From contig JBQCGD010000079.1 in assembly GCA_051955985.1 (NCBI GenBank), positions 1-64,000 of the forward strand: 64,000 nucleotides of DNA, read 5' to 3'. Origin of the DNA: DATKPA01 sp051955985. Its GTDB lineage: Bacteria > Planctomycetota > Phycisphaerae > WQYP01. Below the pieces are notes generated by a model. That model was not told where the DNA came from. It ran no database searches and was given only the letters and a program-made list of their open reading frames with translations. The stretch's first letter is position 1, and every line of letters starts with the position of its first letter. Shown here one piece after another: positions 34,182 through 42,656 of the stretch. The translations under genes were made by a program, and so were the position numbers.

Positions 34182-36161
34182 TCAGGACGACGGGTTGGCG
34201 CGGCTGACGGATTCTTCGAAGAGGGCGAGGACGGCGCCGTCGATGCGGTTCTCGATGTTTTTGTAGGGGCGGATGCGGAGGCTGTAGGTGTTGCCGGCCT
34301 TGTCGCGGACGTTGAGCTGCTTGATGGTAACGGCGTCGATGGCTTCGATGATGAGTTTTTCGAGGTCGGGGCATTCGATGTTGGGCTTGATGTCGGAGAT
34401 GGGGCGGCCGATGTCGGTGGGGATGAGGTTGAGGATTTTTTCGGCCATGGGGGTGAAGCGGCGGATGCGGAGATCGGCGGCGACCATGACGATGGCGATC
34501 TGGACGGAGGCGAGGAGGTTGACGAGGTCGGAGTTGGCGTGCATGAGCTCTTCGTTGCGGCCGTGGAGTTCCTCGTTGAGGGTGTTGAGTTCCTCGTTGG
34601 TGGACTGGAGTTCTTCCTTGGCGGTGTCGAGCTCTTCGTTGGTGGACTGAAGTTCTTCGTTGGAGGAGAGGACTTCTTCGTTGGCGGACTGGAGTTCCTC
34701 GTTGGCGGCTTCGAGGTCCTGGATGATGGACTGGAGGTATTCGCGGGAGGCGGCGAGTTCCTGCTGGAGGCGGGCGATGCGTTTGTCCTCGCGTTCAGGC
34801 TTGGCGCGTTTGGCGGGCCTGACGGCGAGTTCGGCGCCGTCGGTGGGCGCTGCCGCGGCAGGGGCGGAGGAGGGGCGTTCGAAGAGGATGAGGAAGTGCC
34901 GGCCTTCCGGGGAATTGGCGCCGAGGGGGCAGACGGTGAGGGTGAGGTCCACCGAGCCGGTGGGGGCCTTGATGCGGAGGCCGTCCTTTCGGACTTCGGA
35001 CTCAGTTTTTCGGGCTTCGTGGATGGCGCTGCGGAGGCCGTAGAGGAGTCCTTCGCGGGCCATCTTGAGGAGGTTGAGGGAGGCTTCGCCGGGGGCGGGT
35101 TCGAGGTAATCGCCGGTCTGTCCACGGAACTGGACGATCTTGAGATCGGTATCGACGATGACGCCGGGGGGAGAGAACTTGGCGAGGATGATGCGGGTGG
35201 CTTCGTTCTGGATGGTGTTGGCGGGGCGGGGTTCGGTGGGGATGCGGCGGGAGGCGTCGATGCGTGCGGCGATGGTTTCGACGGGGGGGAAATCGACCTC
35301 GGTGCGGACGGCGGTCATTTTTTTGGCGTAGAGCTTGTGGCGTTTATCGATGATGGTGAAGAGGTCGATGTTGGGGCCGACGGTTTCGGCGCTGCCGAGC
35401 ATGAGGAAACCGGTGGGTTTGAGGGCGTAATGGAAGATGTTCATGAGGCGTTTCTGGAGGGGAGGGCCGAGGTAGATGAGGACGTTGCGGCAGAGGATGA
35501 GATCGAGCTTGGAGAAAGGGGGATCGCGGGTGAGGTCCTGGCGGGCGAAGATGCAGCAGTCGCGGACGTTTTTGGCGATGCGGTAATGGCCGTCGGTCTT
35601 GGTGAAGAAGCGGCGGAGGCGTTCGGGGGAGACATCTTCGGAGATGGATTCGGGGTAGGTGCCGGCGCGGGCGCGTTCAATGGCGGCGTCGCTGACGTCG
35701 GTGGCGAAGACCTGAACGGGGCAGGCGTTTGCCTGTTCGCCGAGGTGTTCGATGATGGCGATGGCGATGGAGTAGGGTTCCTCGCCGGTGGAGCATCCGG
35801 GTACCCAGACGCGGATGGGGGACTCGTTGAGGCGTTTTTCGGTGAGCTTGGGGAGGATTTTATTCTGGAGGACTTCGAAGGACTCGGGCTCACGGAAGAA
35901 GCGGGTGACGTGGATGAGGATGTCCTGATAGAGAGCGTTGACTTCGGCGGGGTTGGCCTGGAGGTATTCGAGGTACTGGCGAAGGGATTGGGCCTTGCGG
36001 AGGACCATGCGTCGCTGGAGACGGCGGCGGATGGTGGGCTGCTTGTAGTGGGTGAAATCGACGCCGGAGGCATTGCGGAGGAGGGTGAAGATGCGTTGCA
36101 TTTCGGCGCCGGGGGCGACGGGGTCGGGCTTTGACTGTTTGCGTTGAGGCTGCTTGGCCAC
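34182..36161 (-). CDS. cheR: CheR-type methyltransferase with coiled coil and PAS domain
   Basis: 659 residues. I use GTG 36161, which has GGAG seven bases upstream. Domains in order: CheR N-terminal helices (GVDFTHYKQPTIRRRLQRRM), SAM-binding methyltransferase (VWVPGCSTGEEPYSIAIAI, DVSDAAIERAR, LILCRNVLIYL) to about residue 280, a PAS-like region, a long coiled coil made of repeats of NEELQSTNEEL type (about 480-560), then a C-terminal PAS domain (IVMVAADLRIRRFTPMAEKI). CheR methylates receptor glutamates. In this fused form, common in orphan CheB/CheR systems, receptors may not be the target. It follows a 420-base leader with a tandem repeat. Confidence 0.9.
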   Translation of the reverse strand: MAKQPQRKQSKPDPVAPGAEMQRIFTLLRNASGVDFTHYKQPTIRRRLQRRMVLRKAQSLRQYLEYLQANPAEVNALYQDILIHVTRFFREPESFEVLQNKILPKLTEKRLNESPIRVWVPGCSTGEEPYSIAIAIIEHLGEQANACPVQVFATDVSDAAIERARAGTYPESISEDVSPERLRRFFTKTDGHYRIAKNVRDCCIFARQDLTRDPPFSKLDLILCRNVLIYLGPPLQKRLMNIFHYALKPTGFLMLGSAETVGPNIDLFTIIDKRHKLYAKKMTAVRTEVDFPPVETIAARIDASRRIPTEPRPANTIQNEATRIILAKFSPPGVIVDTDLKIVQFRGQTGDYLEPAPGEASLNLLKMAREGLLYGLRSAIHEARKTESEVRKDGLRIKAPTGSVDLTLTVCPLGANSPEGRHFLILFERPSSAPAAAAPTDGAELAVRPAKRAKPEREDKRIARLQQELAASREYLQSIIQDLEAANEELQSANEEVLSSNEELQSTNEELDTAKEELQSTNEELNTLNEELHGRNEELMHANSDLVNLLASVQIAIVMVAADLRIRRFTPMAEKILNLIPTDIGRPISDIKPNIECPDLEKLIIEAIDAVTIKQLNVRDKAGNTYSLRIRPYKNIENRIDGAVLALFEESVSRANPSS

Positions 36162-36285
36162 GGAATGGCTCCGAGAGTTGGAGAGGTGAAAAGTGGGAAA
36201 AGACACTTTACCGGGGTTGGGGCGAGGCGCGAAGGGAGGATTGGGTGGTTTGGGGGGATGGGGGAATTGGAGCGGCGTGAACCGC

Positions 36286-36370
36286 GTTTTTGATAGCGCC
36301 AGCCGAAGGTGATCAAGTTCAGTTTTTGGAAACCCTGTTTTTGATAGCGCCAGCCGAAGATTATCAAGTT
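36286..36370. repeat. 34-bp direct repeat, two copies, in the cheR leader
   Basis: Two copies, 36286-36319 and 36337-36370, with a 51-bp period and two mismatches. Each begins GTTTTTGATAGCGCCAGCCG and ends ATCAAGTT; each is bounded by a small inverted repeat (TTGATA ... TATCAA in the second copy). They lie in the leader between the promoter at 36584-36612 and the cheR start at 36161. Confidence 0.85.
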
Positions 36371-36583
36371 GTAGGGGGGAGCGACGCGCAGGGGAGGGGC
36401 GGGTTTGATTGTGTGACTGCTGTGGGTGCAGGGTGTGGGTTTTTGAAGCGGGAATGGGGGTGGTTGGGAGGGATACTGCACGGGGAGGAGGCCGGTGGGG
36501 GGAGCGGGCAATCGGCGCTCCGTGACCGTCGCGGTACCAGTGGGCGGTGTTTGCATGGATTTTCCCCCGTGTTCCTGGCTAAG

Positions 36584-36612
36584 AGTGTACCCTAACATAT
36601 TATGAACGTCAA
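36584..36612 (-). promoter_or_regulatory. Sigma70-type promoter for the CheR-PAS gene
   Basis: On the minus strand: TTGACG (36607-36612), a 17-bp spacer, TACACT (36584-36589). It reads towards the cheR gene and gives a leader of about 415 bases that includes the 34-bp repeats. The spacing and -35 are close to consensus. Confidence 0.65.
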
Positions 36613-36639
36613 GTTGCTTACGGCCTCATCCGTAACTGT

Positions 36640-36654
36640 CCCCCCCCCCCCCCC
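36640..36654. repeat. Homopolymer run of 15 C
   Basis: Fifteen C in a row on the plus strand (G on the minus strand), about 28 bp upstream of the -35 of the cheR promoter. Runs of this length are prone to slippage in vivo and to error in sequencing. Confidence 0.9.
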
Positions 36655-36786
36655 GACGACGTAATCACGAAGAGATGAAGGGACGAAGGACCACGAAGAA
36701 TGCGGGGGAGGTGAGAGGGAGACGCGAGTGGAACGCTGGCTCTGGATATAAAGGTTAGAAACTGGGGAATTACAGCGGGCTGGGGG

Positions 36787-37851
36787 TTAGCGGCGCTTTT
36801 TGGGTCGGGCTGGTTTGCGGGGGGGCGTGGGGGTGTCTGGGGGCGAGCCGTTGTCGTCGGCGACTTGTTTGGCGCGGGCGCTTTCTTCGAGGAGGCGGCG
36901 GATGACGGCGGCGCGGTGTTCGAGTTCAGCGGCCTGGTCGTTGTAGGGAGGTGCGAGGTCTTTCCATTTGCTCTGGTCGGCGACGCGGGCCATGCGGCGG
37001 CGGATTTCTGCGGCCTCCTCCATGACGCGGACGGCGGTCCAGAGGGATTGTTCGAGGGTGCGGGAGACTTCGGAGACGAGGCCGTCGCCGGTGAACATGT
37101 GTCCGACGTGGCAACGGAAGCGGAGCTGGCTGCCCGTTTTGGATTCCCAGAGCGCCCCTCCGCATTCCGGGCAAGTGAGTGCGGAAGGGGAACCGAGGAC
37201 TTCGGACTTTTTGAGGGCGGAATCGCCGGACTCGGCGATGTCCGGAGGGTCGCCACCGGCGCACATGTGCTGCTCCTTTGGCAAACGATCCTTGGAATAG
37301 CGGACGAGGAGATCGGGGATGTCGTCGAGGCGGGAGATGTGATCGACGGCGACATTGCGGATGCAACTGGCGGGCATGGAGGGGAATTCGGCTTCCTCGG
37401 GGTGCTGGGCGATGGCGATGCCGCCGCATTCCTTGATGATGCGCATGCCGTCGGTGCCGTCGTCAAGACCACCGGAGAGGATGACGCCGACGACGCGCGG
37501 GCCGTAGTTGCGAGCGGCGGTGCGGAAGAGGGGATCGACTGCGGGGCGGAAGCCGTTTTCCTTGGGTCCGTGGGCGACGCAGATTTCGCGGTTTTTAAAG
37601 AGGACGTGGAAATCGGGTGGAGCGACGTAGATGCGGCCGTGGACGGGGAGGTGGGCGTCGGGAGCGAACTCGGCGTGGAGAGGTCCGGCGACATCGAGGA
37701 GGCGGGGGAGGATGCCAGGGGCGCCGGGGGAGGTGTGGACGACGATGAAGACGGAGGCGTCGAGGTCTTCTGGGAGCCGGGAGACGAGTTGCTTGATGGC
37801 AGGGATTCCACCGGCGGAAGCACCGATGACGACGATATCGCGGCCGGGCAC
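36787..37851 (-). CDS. cheB: CheB-type methylesterase without receiver domain
   Basis: 354 residues from GTG 37851. The esterase domain has the catalytic Ser12 in VIGASAGG, His39 in VVHTSPG and Asp in SGGLDDGTDGM (about 131-134). There is no N-terminal receiver domain, so phosphorylation control of the classical kind is absent. The C-terminal half carries a zinc ribbon (LTCPECGGALWES ... RFRCHVGHMF) and helices, seen in CheB proteins of orphan CheB/CheR systems. It removes methyl groups from glutamate side chains. It lies 66 bp after the hybrid kinase on the same strand. Confidence 0.9.
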   Translation of the reverse strand: MPGRDIVVIGASAGGIPAIKQLVSRLPEDLDASVFIVVHTSPGAPGILPRLLDVAGPLHAEFAPDAHLPVHGRIYVAPPDFHVLFKNREICVAHGPKENGFRPAVDPLFRTAARNYGPRVVGVILSGGLDDGTDGMRIIKECGGIAIAQHPEEAEFPSMPASCIRNVAVDHISRLDDIPDLLVRYSKDRLPKEQHMCAGGDPPDIAESGDSALKKSEVLGSPSALTCPECGGALWESKTGSQLRFRCHVGHMFTGDGLVSEVSRTLEQSLWTAVRVMEEAAEIRRRMARVADQSKWKDLAPPYNDQAAELEHRAAVIRRLLEESARAKQVADDNGSPPDTPTPPRKPARPKKRR

Positions 37852-37917
37852 GGAACACCACCTTCCGATGAGCCGCTGAAGGGTTATCCCCCCCCACCCC
37901 CGGGGCCAAGCGATGGC

Positions 37918-39708
37918 TCATACATGATTATGGAGCAATTCCTGGAGCAGGTCCATGGAAATCGGCTTGGCGAAGAGTTTTTCGAAGCCGGCGGTGCGGC
38001 AGAGTGCGTGTTCGTGCCGACCGGTGGATCCGCTGAGAGCGACGGCATGTTTGATGTGATCGCGGGGGGCGGCGCGGAGGATATCGGCGCCGGAGCCATC
38101 GGGGAGGTTGAGATCGGCGATGAGGAGGTCAACGGGGCGCTGGGAGAGGAGTTTGACGGCATCGGCGACGGAACAGGCGGACAGGGTGCGGTGGCCCCAG
38201 CGGTCGATCATGAGGCTCATGGCGCGGACGGAATCGACATGGTCATCGACGATGCAGACGAGGAGGCCTTTTGCTGCGGAGGGGGCTTCGGGCTTTTCGA
38301 CGGGCAAAGGAGGCGGGACGAGGGGGAAGGAGAGGCGGACGATGGAGCCTTTGCCGATGCCGGCGCTATCGATGGTGACGGAGCCGTTGTGTGCGGTAAC
38401 GAGGGAGCGGACGATGGAGAGGCCGAGTCCGAGGCCGCCCTGGGCGCGGGCGAAGCGGGAGGTTCCCTGGTCGAAGGGGGTGAAGAGCTGCTGGAGGGTG
38501 GAGCGGGGGATGCCGATGCCGGTGTCTTCGATTTCGACGAGGACCTCGGAGCGGACGGGGTGGAGGGAGGAGCGGAAGAAGATGCGGCCGCCGGGGGGCG
38601 TGAACTTGATGGCATTGTTGAGGAGGTTCCAGAAGATCTGGCGGAGGCGGACGGGATCGGCGTTGACGTGGGGGTTGTCGGCGGCGAGATCGGCGTGGAG
38701 GGTGAGGTTTTTGGCGGCGAGGGCGTCGCGGGAATCGGAGAGGAGTTCATTGAGGATGCGGTGGAGGGAGGTGGGCTCGGGCTGGAGTTCGAGCTTGCCG
38801 TGGATGATGCGGGTGAGGTCGAGGAGGTCATCGACGAGGCGGCGTTCGGCGGCGAGGTTTCGCTGGATCATGAGGAGTTTTTCGCGGGCATCGGCGGGGT
38901 CGAGGCGCGGGGAGGCGAGGAGGGAATCGACGGCGAGCTGGACGGGGCCGAGGGGGTTGCGGAGTTCGTGTGCGATGAGGGCGAGTAAGGCGTCCTTGGC
39001 GCGGGTTTCGGCTTCGGCGGACTGGCGAGCGGCGCGTTCGGAGGAGGCATCGGCGCGGTCAGCCTGGAGGAGGGAGGACTGGCGGGCGCGAAGTTCTTCG
39101 ACTTCGGCGGCGAGTGCGCGGGCGTGGACTTCGGCGCGGATGCGTTCGGAGACATCGCGCATGAGCCAGCGGAAGCCGGTGCAATGGGGGCCGGCGGCGG
39201 AGTTTTCGAGAATGGGGGCGACGGTGATGCCGGCGGTGCAGGCGGGGGAGGCGCGGGGGGTGATGCGGGCGGTCCACTCGGCGGGTGAGCGGGTCTGTTG
39301 GGCGAGGGTCATCTGGTGGCGGGCGACGCGGACGTCGTCGTTGTGGAGGAAGAGGAGGAGGGATTTGCCGGGGAGGTATTGTTTGCGAGCGCCGAGGAGG
39401 CGTCCGGCGGCGCGGTTGGCCTCGGTGATGACGGCGCGTTCATCGGTGACGATGTAGGCGTCGGGGGCCATTTCGAAGAGGTCGTGGTAGCGTCGGCGTT
39501 CCTCTTCGAGGAGGGCCTGGGTGATGAGGAGCTCATCGTTCTGCTGGCGGAGTTCTTCTTCAGCCGTGCGAAGTTCTTCGGCGGCGGTTTCCATTTCGAG
39601 GAGTGCTTGTTCAGGTTCTTTGCGTAATTTGCTTATGGAGTTGCGCCAGGTGGCGACGCGGGAGCCAAACGCGGTGACGCGGTCAGAAAAGGAGGGGTCG
39701 AGATGCAT
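37918..39708 (-). CDS. PAS hybrid histidine kinase with C-terminal receiver
   Basis: 596 residues. Coiled coil at 30-75, a PAS domain (YHDLFEMAPDAYIVTDERAV ... about 74-190), a second coiled coil, the HisKA phosphoacceptor His247 in ALIAHELRNPLGP, an HATPase domain (NLLNNAIKFTPPGG, EDTGIGIPRS, GGLGLGLSIVRS) and a receiver (LVCIVDDHVDSVRAM ... DLLIADLNLPDGSG, phosphoacceptor Asp near 527). No membrane segment, so it senses a cytoplasmic signal. The receiver may transfer phosphate onward or act as a brake. First gene of the signalling block, transcribed leftwards with cheB. Confidence 0.93.
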   Translation of the reverse strand: MHLDPSFSDRVTAFGSRVATWRNSISKLRKEPEQALLEMETAAEELRTAEEELRQQNDELLITQALLEEERRRYHDLFEMAPDAYIVTDERAVITEANRAAGRLLGARKQYLPGKSLLLFLHNDDVRVARHQMTLAQQTRSPAEWTARITPRASPACTAGITVAPILENSAAGPHCTGFRWLMRDVSERIRAEVHARALAAEVEELRARQSSLLQADRADASSERAARQSAEAETRAKDALLALIAHELRNPLGPVQLAVDSLLASPRLDPADAREKLLMIQRNLAAERRLVDDLLDLTRIIHGKLELQPEPTSLHRILNELLSDSRDALAAKNLTLHADLAADNPHVNADPVRLRQIFWNLLNNAIKFTPPGGRIFFRSSLHPVRSEVLVEIEDTGIGIPRSTLQQLFTPFDQGTSRFARAQGGLGLGLSIVRSLVTAHNGSVTIDSAGIGKGSIVRLSFPLVPPPLPVEKPEAPSAAKGLLVCIVDDHVDSVRAMSLMIDRWGHRTLSACSVADAVKLLSQRPVDLLIADLNLPDGSGADILRAAPRDHIKHAVALSGSTGRHEHALCRTAGFEKLFAKPISMDLLQELLHNHV

Positions 39709-40258
39709 GAGGCGTACATCCTAATGGTGCCGCAGAAGTTCGCAGCGATACTGGATGCAAATGGCATGAGACGCGATGAGGAAATGAGTTTACAAAGTGT
39801 GGGTTAGGCGTGTCCATAAGGGAGTGGCAGGAATTCCGTAAGAATTGCGCGGCGGGGAAGCGTCAGAATGTCCTTGCGGGGTGCGTCGTGCGGTTATAAT
39901 GGGGTTGGCATTTGGGTTGCTGGGAGCAAAACGCAGCCCGAATCATCGGCCGCATGCTCGGCAATGTGTCATACCGGAAAGCTCCTTGAAGCCCTGGAGT
40001 GACACGCCAATGGTCCCGCCTGCTGAGCATCGTCGAATCTGAGAAAAACTTGATTGCTTGATGGATTGAGCGTGCGCGCTGAAAGAACATCGATTGGATG
40101 TTTGACGGCGCGTCGTGGTCCTCGCACGCAGGCGGCGTCGGCAGATGTGTAGGCTGCCGGCGCCCCCCCTGCCGGCGGACCGTGGCGGCAAGCCGGATCA
40201 GCGCGTGGATGCTCAAGTGTTGTGAGTTCCTGTATTTATTTTCACGTGAGGTATTCTT
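39709..40258. other. Non-coding stretch before the KGG gene
   Basis: 550 bp with no supported gene. A plus-strand TATAAT at 39895-39900 has only a poorly spaced TTGCGG upstream. There is a direct repeat of CTGCCGGCG around 40152-40184 that can form a GC-rich hairpin. Promoters of both flanking genes must be here but I cannot place them with confidence. Confidence 0.5.
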
Positions 40259-40456
40259 ATGTCGGAACAGCATCCAAAGAAACGGGGGTTTGCGGCGATC
40301 AGTCCGGAGCGGATGCGGGAGATTGCAAGCGCCGGGGGCGTTGCGCGGAAGCGGGCGTATGACCAGGCGCGTGCGGCGAAGGGGAAGGGCGGGGCGGGGA
40401 TGACGATGTCTTCGCCGGGGAATGCGGGGCAGGGGATGGGTGATCGGAAAGAGTGA
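40259..40456 (+). CDS. KGG-motif stress-type small protein
   Basis: 65 residues from ATG 40259 with GAGG eight bases upstream. The N-terminal block KKRGFAAISPERMREIASAG followed by GVARKRAY is the repeat found in con-10/GsiB-like general stress proteins (RGFAxMxxExxRExAxKGG). Only one repeat is present. The rest is Gly/Met-rich and probably disordered. Such proteins accumulate under starvation, drying or acid; function unknown. Confidence 0.72.
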   Translation: MSEQHPKKRGFAAISPERMREIASAGGVARKRAYDQARAAKGKGGAGMTMSSPGNAGQGMGDRKE

Positions 40457-40568
40457 TGCGGATGTCGCAGGCTGGCGCGGGTGTGTTTGCCCCGCGCTGG
40501 CCGTGGCGTGGAGGGGCGGGGGCGGGTTTCAGGCCGCTGGTTGTTTGCGGGGTGGAGCGGGAAGGGGC

Positions 40569-40600
40569 GGTGCCCGCGTCGCCTGTGGGCGACGGGCGTC
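40569..40600. repeat. Second dispersed palindrome family, copy B
   Basis: The reverse complement matches 26295-26326 at 31 of 32 positions (palindromic centre GTCGCCCACAGGCGAC when read on the minus strand). It lies between the KGG gene and the 3' end of the minus-strand zinc-ribbon gene, about 22 bp after its stop codon. Confidence 0.75.
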
Positions 40601-40621
40601 GTGGCGGTGAGGAACGCGAGG

Positions 40622-41923
40622 TCAATGGGCGTGGGAGGCGATGAGAGCGATGATGGCGGCGGCGAGGGCGAGGACGAGGATGAAGAGGGTGATTTTGATC
40701 CAACTGTAGGGGCGGGTGCCGGAGACTTCGCCGGTGCGGGCGTTGACGAGGATGCGGTGGGTCTGGCCCTGGTAGCGGTAAACGGCGAGCCACATGGGGA
40801 GGAGGATGTGCTTGTAGGTGACGCCGACGTGCTGGGTGTTGACGGAGGAGAGCTGCTGGTGGTCGCCGCCGATATCGCGCATGCAGAGGATGCGGATTTC
40901 GTTGTTCATGATGGCCTGGGCGGTTTTGAAGCCGTCGGGGAGGGGGATGACGTAGCGTTCGGTTTTGAAGCCGGCGAGGTATTCGGACTTGAAGGAGTTG
41001 AGGTCTTTGAGGTCCCAGGGTTCGAGGTTGGCGACGAGTTTGTCGGGGAGGGATTTGGAGGCGCAGACGAGGATGTCGTCGAAGAAGTGATCGACTTCGC
41101 CGGCGACGTAGGTCCAGCGGGTGCGGCGGACCTGGCGGGTCTGGGTTTTTCCCTGGGAGTCGGTGTAGGTTTCGGTGTCCCAGTAGTCGTCGCCGCGCTG
41201 GCCGGTGTAGTGGGTGTAGGTCATGGAGTCGTAAGTCCAGAAGGGCATGTAGACGCCGGAGAGTTGGCCGAGGTTGGCGAGTTGTTTGAGGTTGGAGGGG
41301 GCGAACCAGCGGGAGGCGATCCAGTTGTTGAAGGCGGAGATGGCGTCGCGCTGGGGGATGTGGAAGGGGAGGAGTGATTCGGGGCAGATCATGGCGGCGG
41401 CGGAGGTGCGGGGGACGTTTTCGAGGTGGGTGGCGCAGAAGGGGCAGGATTGGGTTTCGACGTTGTCTTCGAGGAGGACGTTGGCGCCGCAGCCGGGGCA
41501 GCGGACTTCGGAGGAGCGGCCGGCGATAGTGCCGGTGTCGCAGTGGAGTTTCTGGAGGGCGGAGAGGTAGTCGTGTTCCTGGACTTTGGAGGAGTCGGGG
41601 GCGATTTGTTCGACGTGGCCGCAGTAGGGGCATTTGAGGGCGCGTTGGGAGGGGTCGAAGTCGAGGCGTGCGCCGCAGTTTTTGCAGGGGAATTTGCGGT
41701 CGGTTGGGGGGGCGTTGGTGGTTGTGGGGGGCTTGGTTTGAGGGGGGGTGTTGGTGGGGATGGGGGGCGGGGCGGGCGGGGTGGTGGTTGCGGTAGCGGT
41801 GGGGCTTGAGGAGATGACGGGGGGGACGCGCGGGGGTGGTGTGGAGCGGCGGAGGCGAGTGGCGTCGTCGATGGAGATTTTGCCGGAGAGGATTTCGCGG
41901 GCGAGTTCGCGGTCGTCGGGCAT
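40622..41923 (-). CDS. YdjG-like TFIIB-type zinc-ribbon membrane protein
   Basis: 433 residues from ATG 41923 with AGGA upstream. A Pro/Thr-rich linker (about 30-75), then zinc ribbons: FPCKNCGARLDF ... KCPYCGHVEQI, then VRCPGCGANVLL ... SCPFCATHLEN. A large domain follows (MPFWTYDSMTYTHYTGQRGD, RWTYVAGEVDHFFDDILVCA, HILLPMWLAVYRYQGQTHRI) and one C-terminal membrane helix (WIKITLFILVLALAAAIIAL). Resembles B. subtilis YdjG, which helps recruit a PspA-type protein to the membrane together with YdjH and YdjI. A YdjI-like gene lies 0.7 kb away on the same strand, on the far side of a toxin-antitoxin pair. Often mis-annotated as primosomal protein N'. Confidence 0.82.
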   Translation of the reverse strand: MPDDRELAREILSGKISIDDATRLRRSTPPPRVPPVISSSPTATATTTPPAPPPIPTNTPPQTKPPTTTNAPPTDRKFPCKNCGARLDFDPSQRALKCPYCGHVEQIAPDSSKVQEHDYLSALQKLHCDTGTIAGRSSEVRCPGCGANVLLEDNVETQSCPFCATHLENVPRTSAAAMICPESLLPFHIPQRDAISAFNNWIASRWFAPSNLKQLANLGQLSGVYMPFWTYDSMTYTHYTGQRGDDYWDTETYTDSQGKTQTRQVRRTRWTYVAGEVDHFFDDILVCASKSLPDKLVANLEPWDLKDLNSFKSEYLAGFKTERYVIPLPDGFKTAQAIMNNEIRILCMRDIGGDHQQLSSVNTQHVGVTYKHILLPMWLAVYRYQGQTHRILVNARTGEVSGTRPYSWIKITLFILVLALAAAIIALIASHAH

Positions 41924-41995
41924 GGGAGGTCCTATATAATGTGGGCATCTCAACATGCGGTGGGAATGTTATAATCTAAGCGATAGAGGTGATAC

Positions 41996-42211
41996 ATGGT
42001 GAGAGCGAAGACCATTGCAGGATCGCGAGAAGAGATTCTCCGGGCGATCCGGGAAAGCCCTGGGGAAGTGATCGAAGCGATTGTTTTTGTCGAGGATGGG
42101 GTGGAGACGTCGACGAAGCAGAGCTTGGAGGATGTTGAACCGCCGACCGTGAATGTGCCAGACGTGGATTATTCGCGAGAGGCGATGTATCGCGGTCCGG
42201 ATGATCAATGA
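41996..42211 (+). CDS. Antitoxin-like small protein paired with a PIN toxin
   Basis: 71 residues from ATG 41996, with GAGGTGAT six bases upstream and a TATAAT at 41970-41975. No clear DNA-binding fold is visible in the N-terminal part (TIAGSREEILRAIRESPGEV). The C-terminus (PDVDYSREAMYRGPDD) resembles the short toxin-binding tail of many antitoxins. Its stop overlaps the toxin start (ATGA at 42208-42211), so both are translated from one message. Antitoxin is inferred from position and size. Confidence 0.65.
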   Translation: MVRAKTIAGSREEILRAIRESPGEVIEAIVFVEDGVETSTKQSLEDVEPPTVNVPDVDYSREAMYRGPDDQ

Positions 42212-42654
42212 TCCTGGTGGATACAAATATCTTGGCTCGATACACGAATTCCGGAGACCCGCAGGGGCTGGTTGTGCGGCGTGCTCTCGAGCGATTGAAG
42301 AGCCGCGGGGAGAGCGTGGTAATGGTGCCTCAGAACATTCACGAGTTCTGGGCCGTCGCGACGCGACCACGGGGGCCGCGGCCGATGGGGGAGAATGGGT
42401 TGGGAATGAGCGTTGAGGTGGCTCGCGCATGGATTCAATTCTTTTGCCGACGATATGCCCTTTTACCTGATCTGAAAGAGTTGACGGCATCGTGGCTGGC
42501 CCTTGTGGCGGACAATAGAGTGACCGGATATCGCTGTCACGACGCGAGATTAGTGGCGGCAATGGCAACTTATGGAATACAGCGCATTCTTACGTTCAAC
42601 GCAAAGGATTTTTCGGCGCTCGGCATCAATGTCGTCGATCCGCAAACTGTGTAG
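42208..42654 (+). CDS. PIN-domain ribonuclease toxin (VapC-like)
   Basis: 148 residues. PIN signs: ILVDTNILARY with the first acidic residue, NIHEFWAVATRP with Glu in the second position, GYRCHDARLVAAMATYG with the third Asp, and a final ILTFNAKDFS segment. PIN toxins cut RNA, often tRNA. Overlaps the upstream small gene by four bases. Ends two bases before the stop of the minus-strand SPFH gene. The pair is inserted between two genes that are neighbours in the YdjGHI arrangement of other bacteria. Confidence 0.85.
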   Translation: MILVDTNILARYTNSGDPQGLVVRRALERLKSRGESVVMVPQNIHEFWAVATRPRGPRPMGENGLGMSVEVARAWIQFFCRRYALLPDLKELTASWLALVADNRVTGYRCHDARLVAAMATYGIQRILTFNAKDFSALGINVVDPQTV

Positions 42655-42656
42655 GA

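Larger units (their letters stand above)
36162..36786. other. Long non-coding leader and intergenic stretch
   Basis: 625 bp between cheR and cheB. It contains the two 34-bp repeats, a sigma70-type minus-strand promoter, and a run of 15 C next to the cheB end. No gene with a ribosome site is visible. Confidence 0.7.

Noticed and set aside
35441..36598. Minus-strand frame containing repeated FGWRYQK peptides
   Set aside because: The peptide repeat is only the translation of the 34-bp DNA repeat. The frame runs out of phase into cheR and has Ser/Pro-rich shadow composition.
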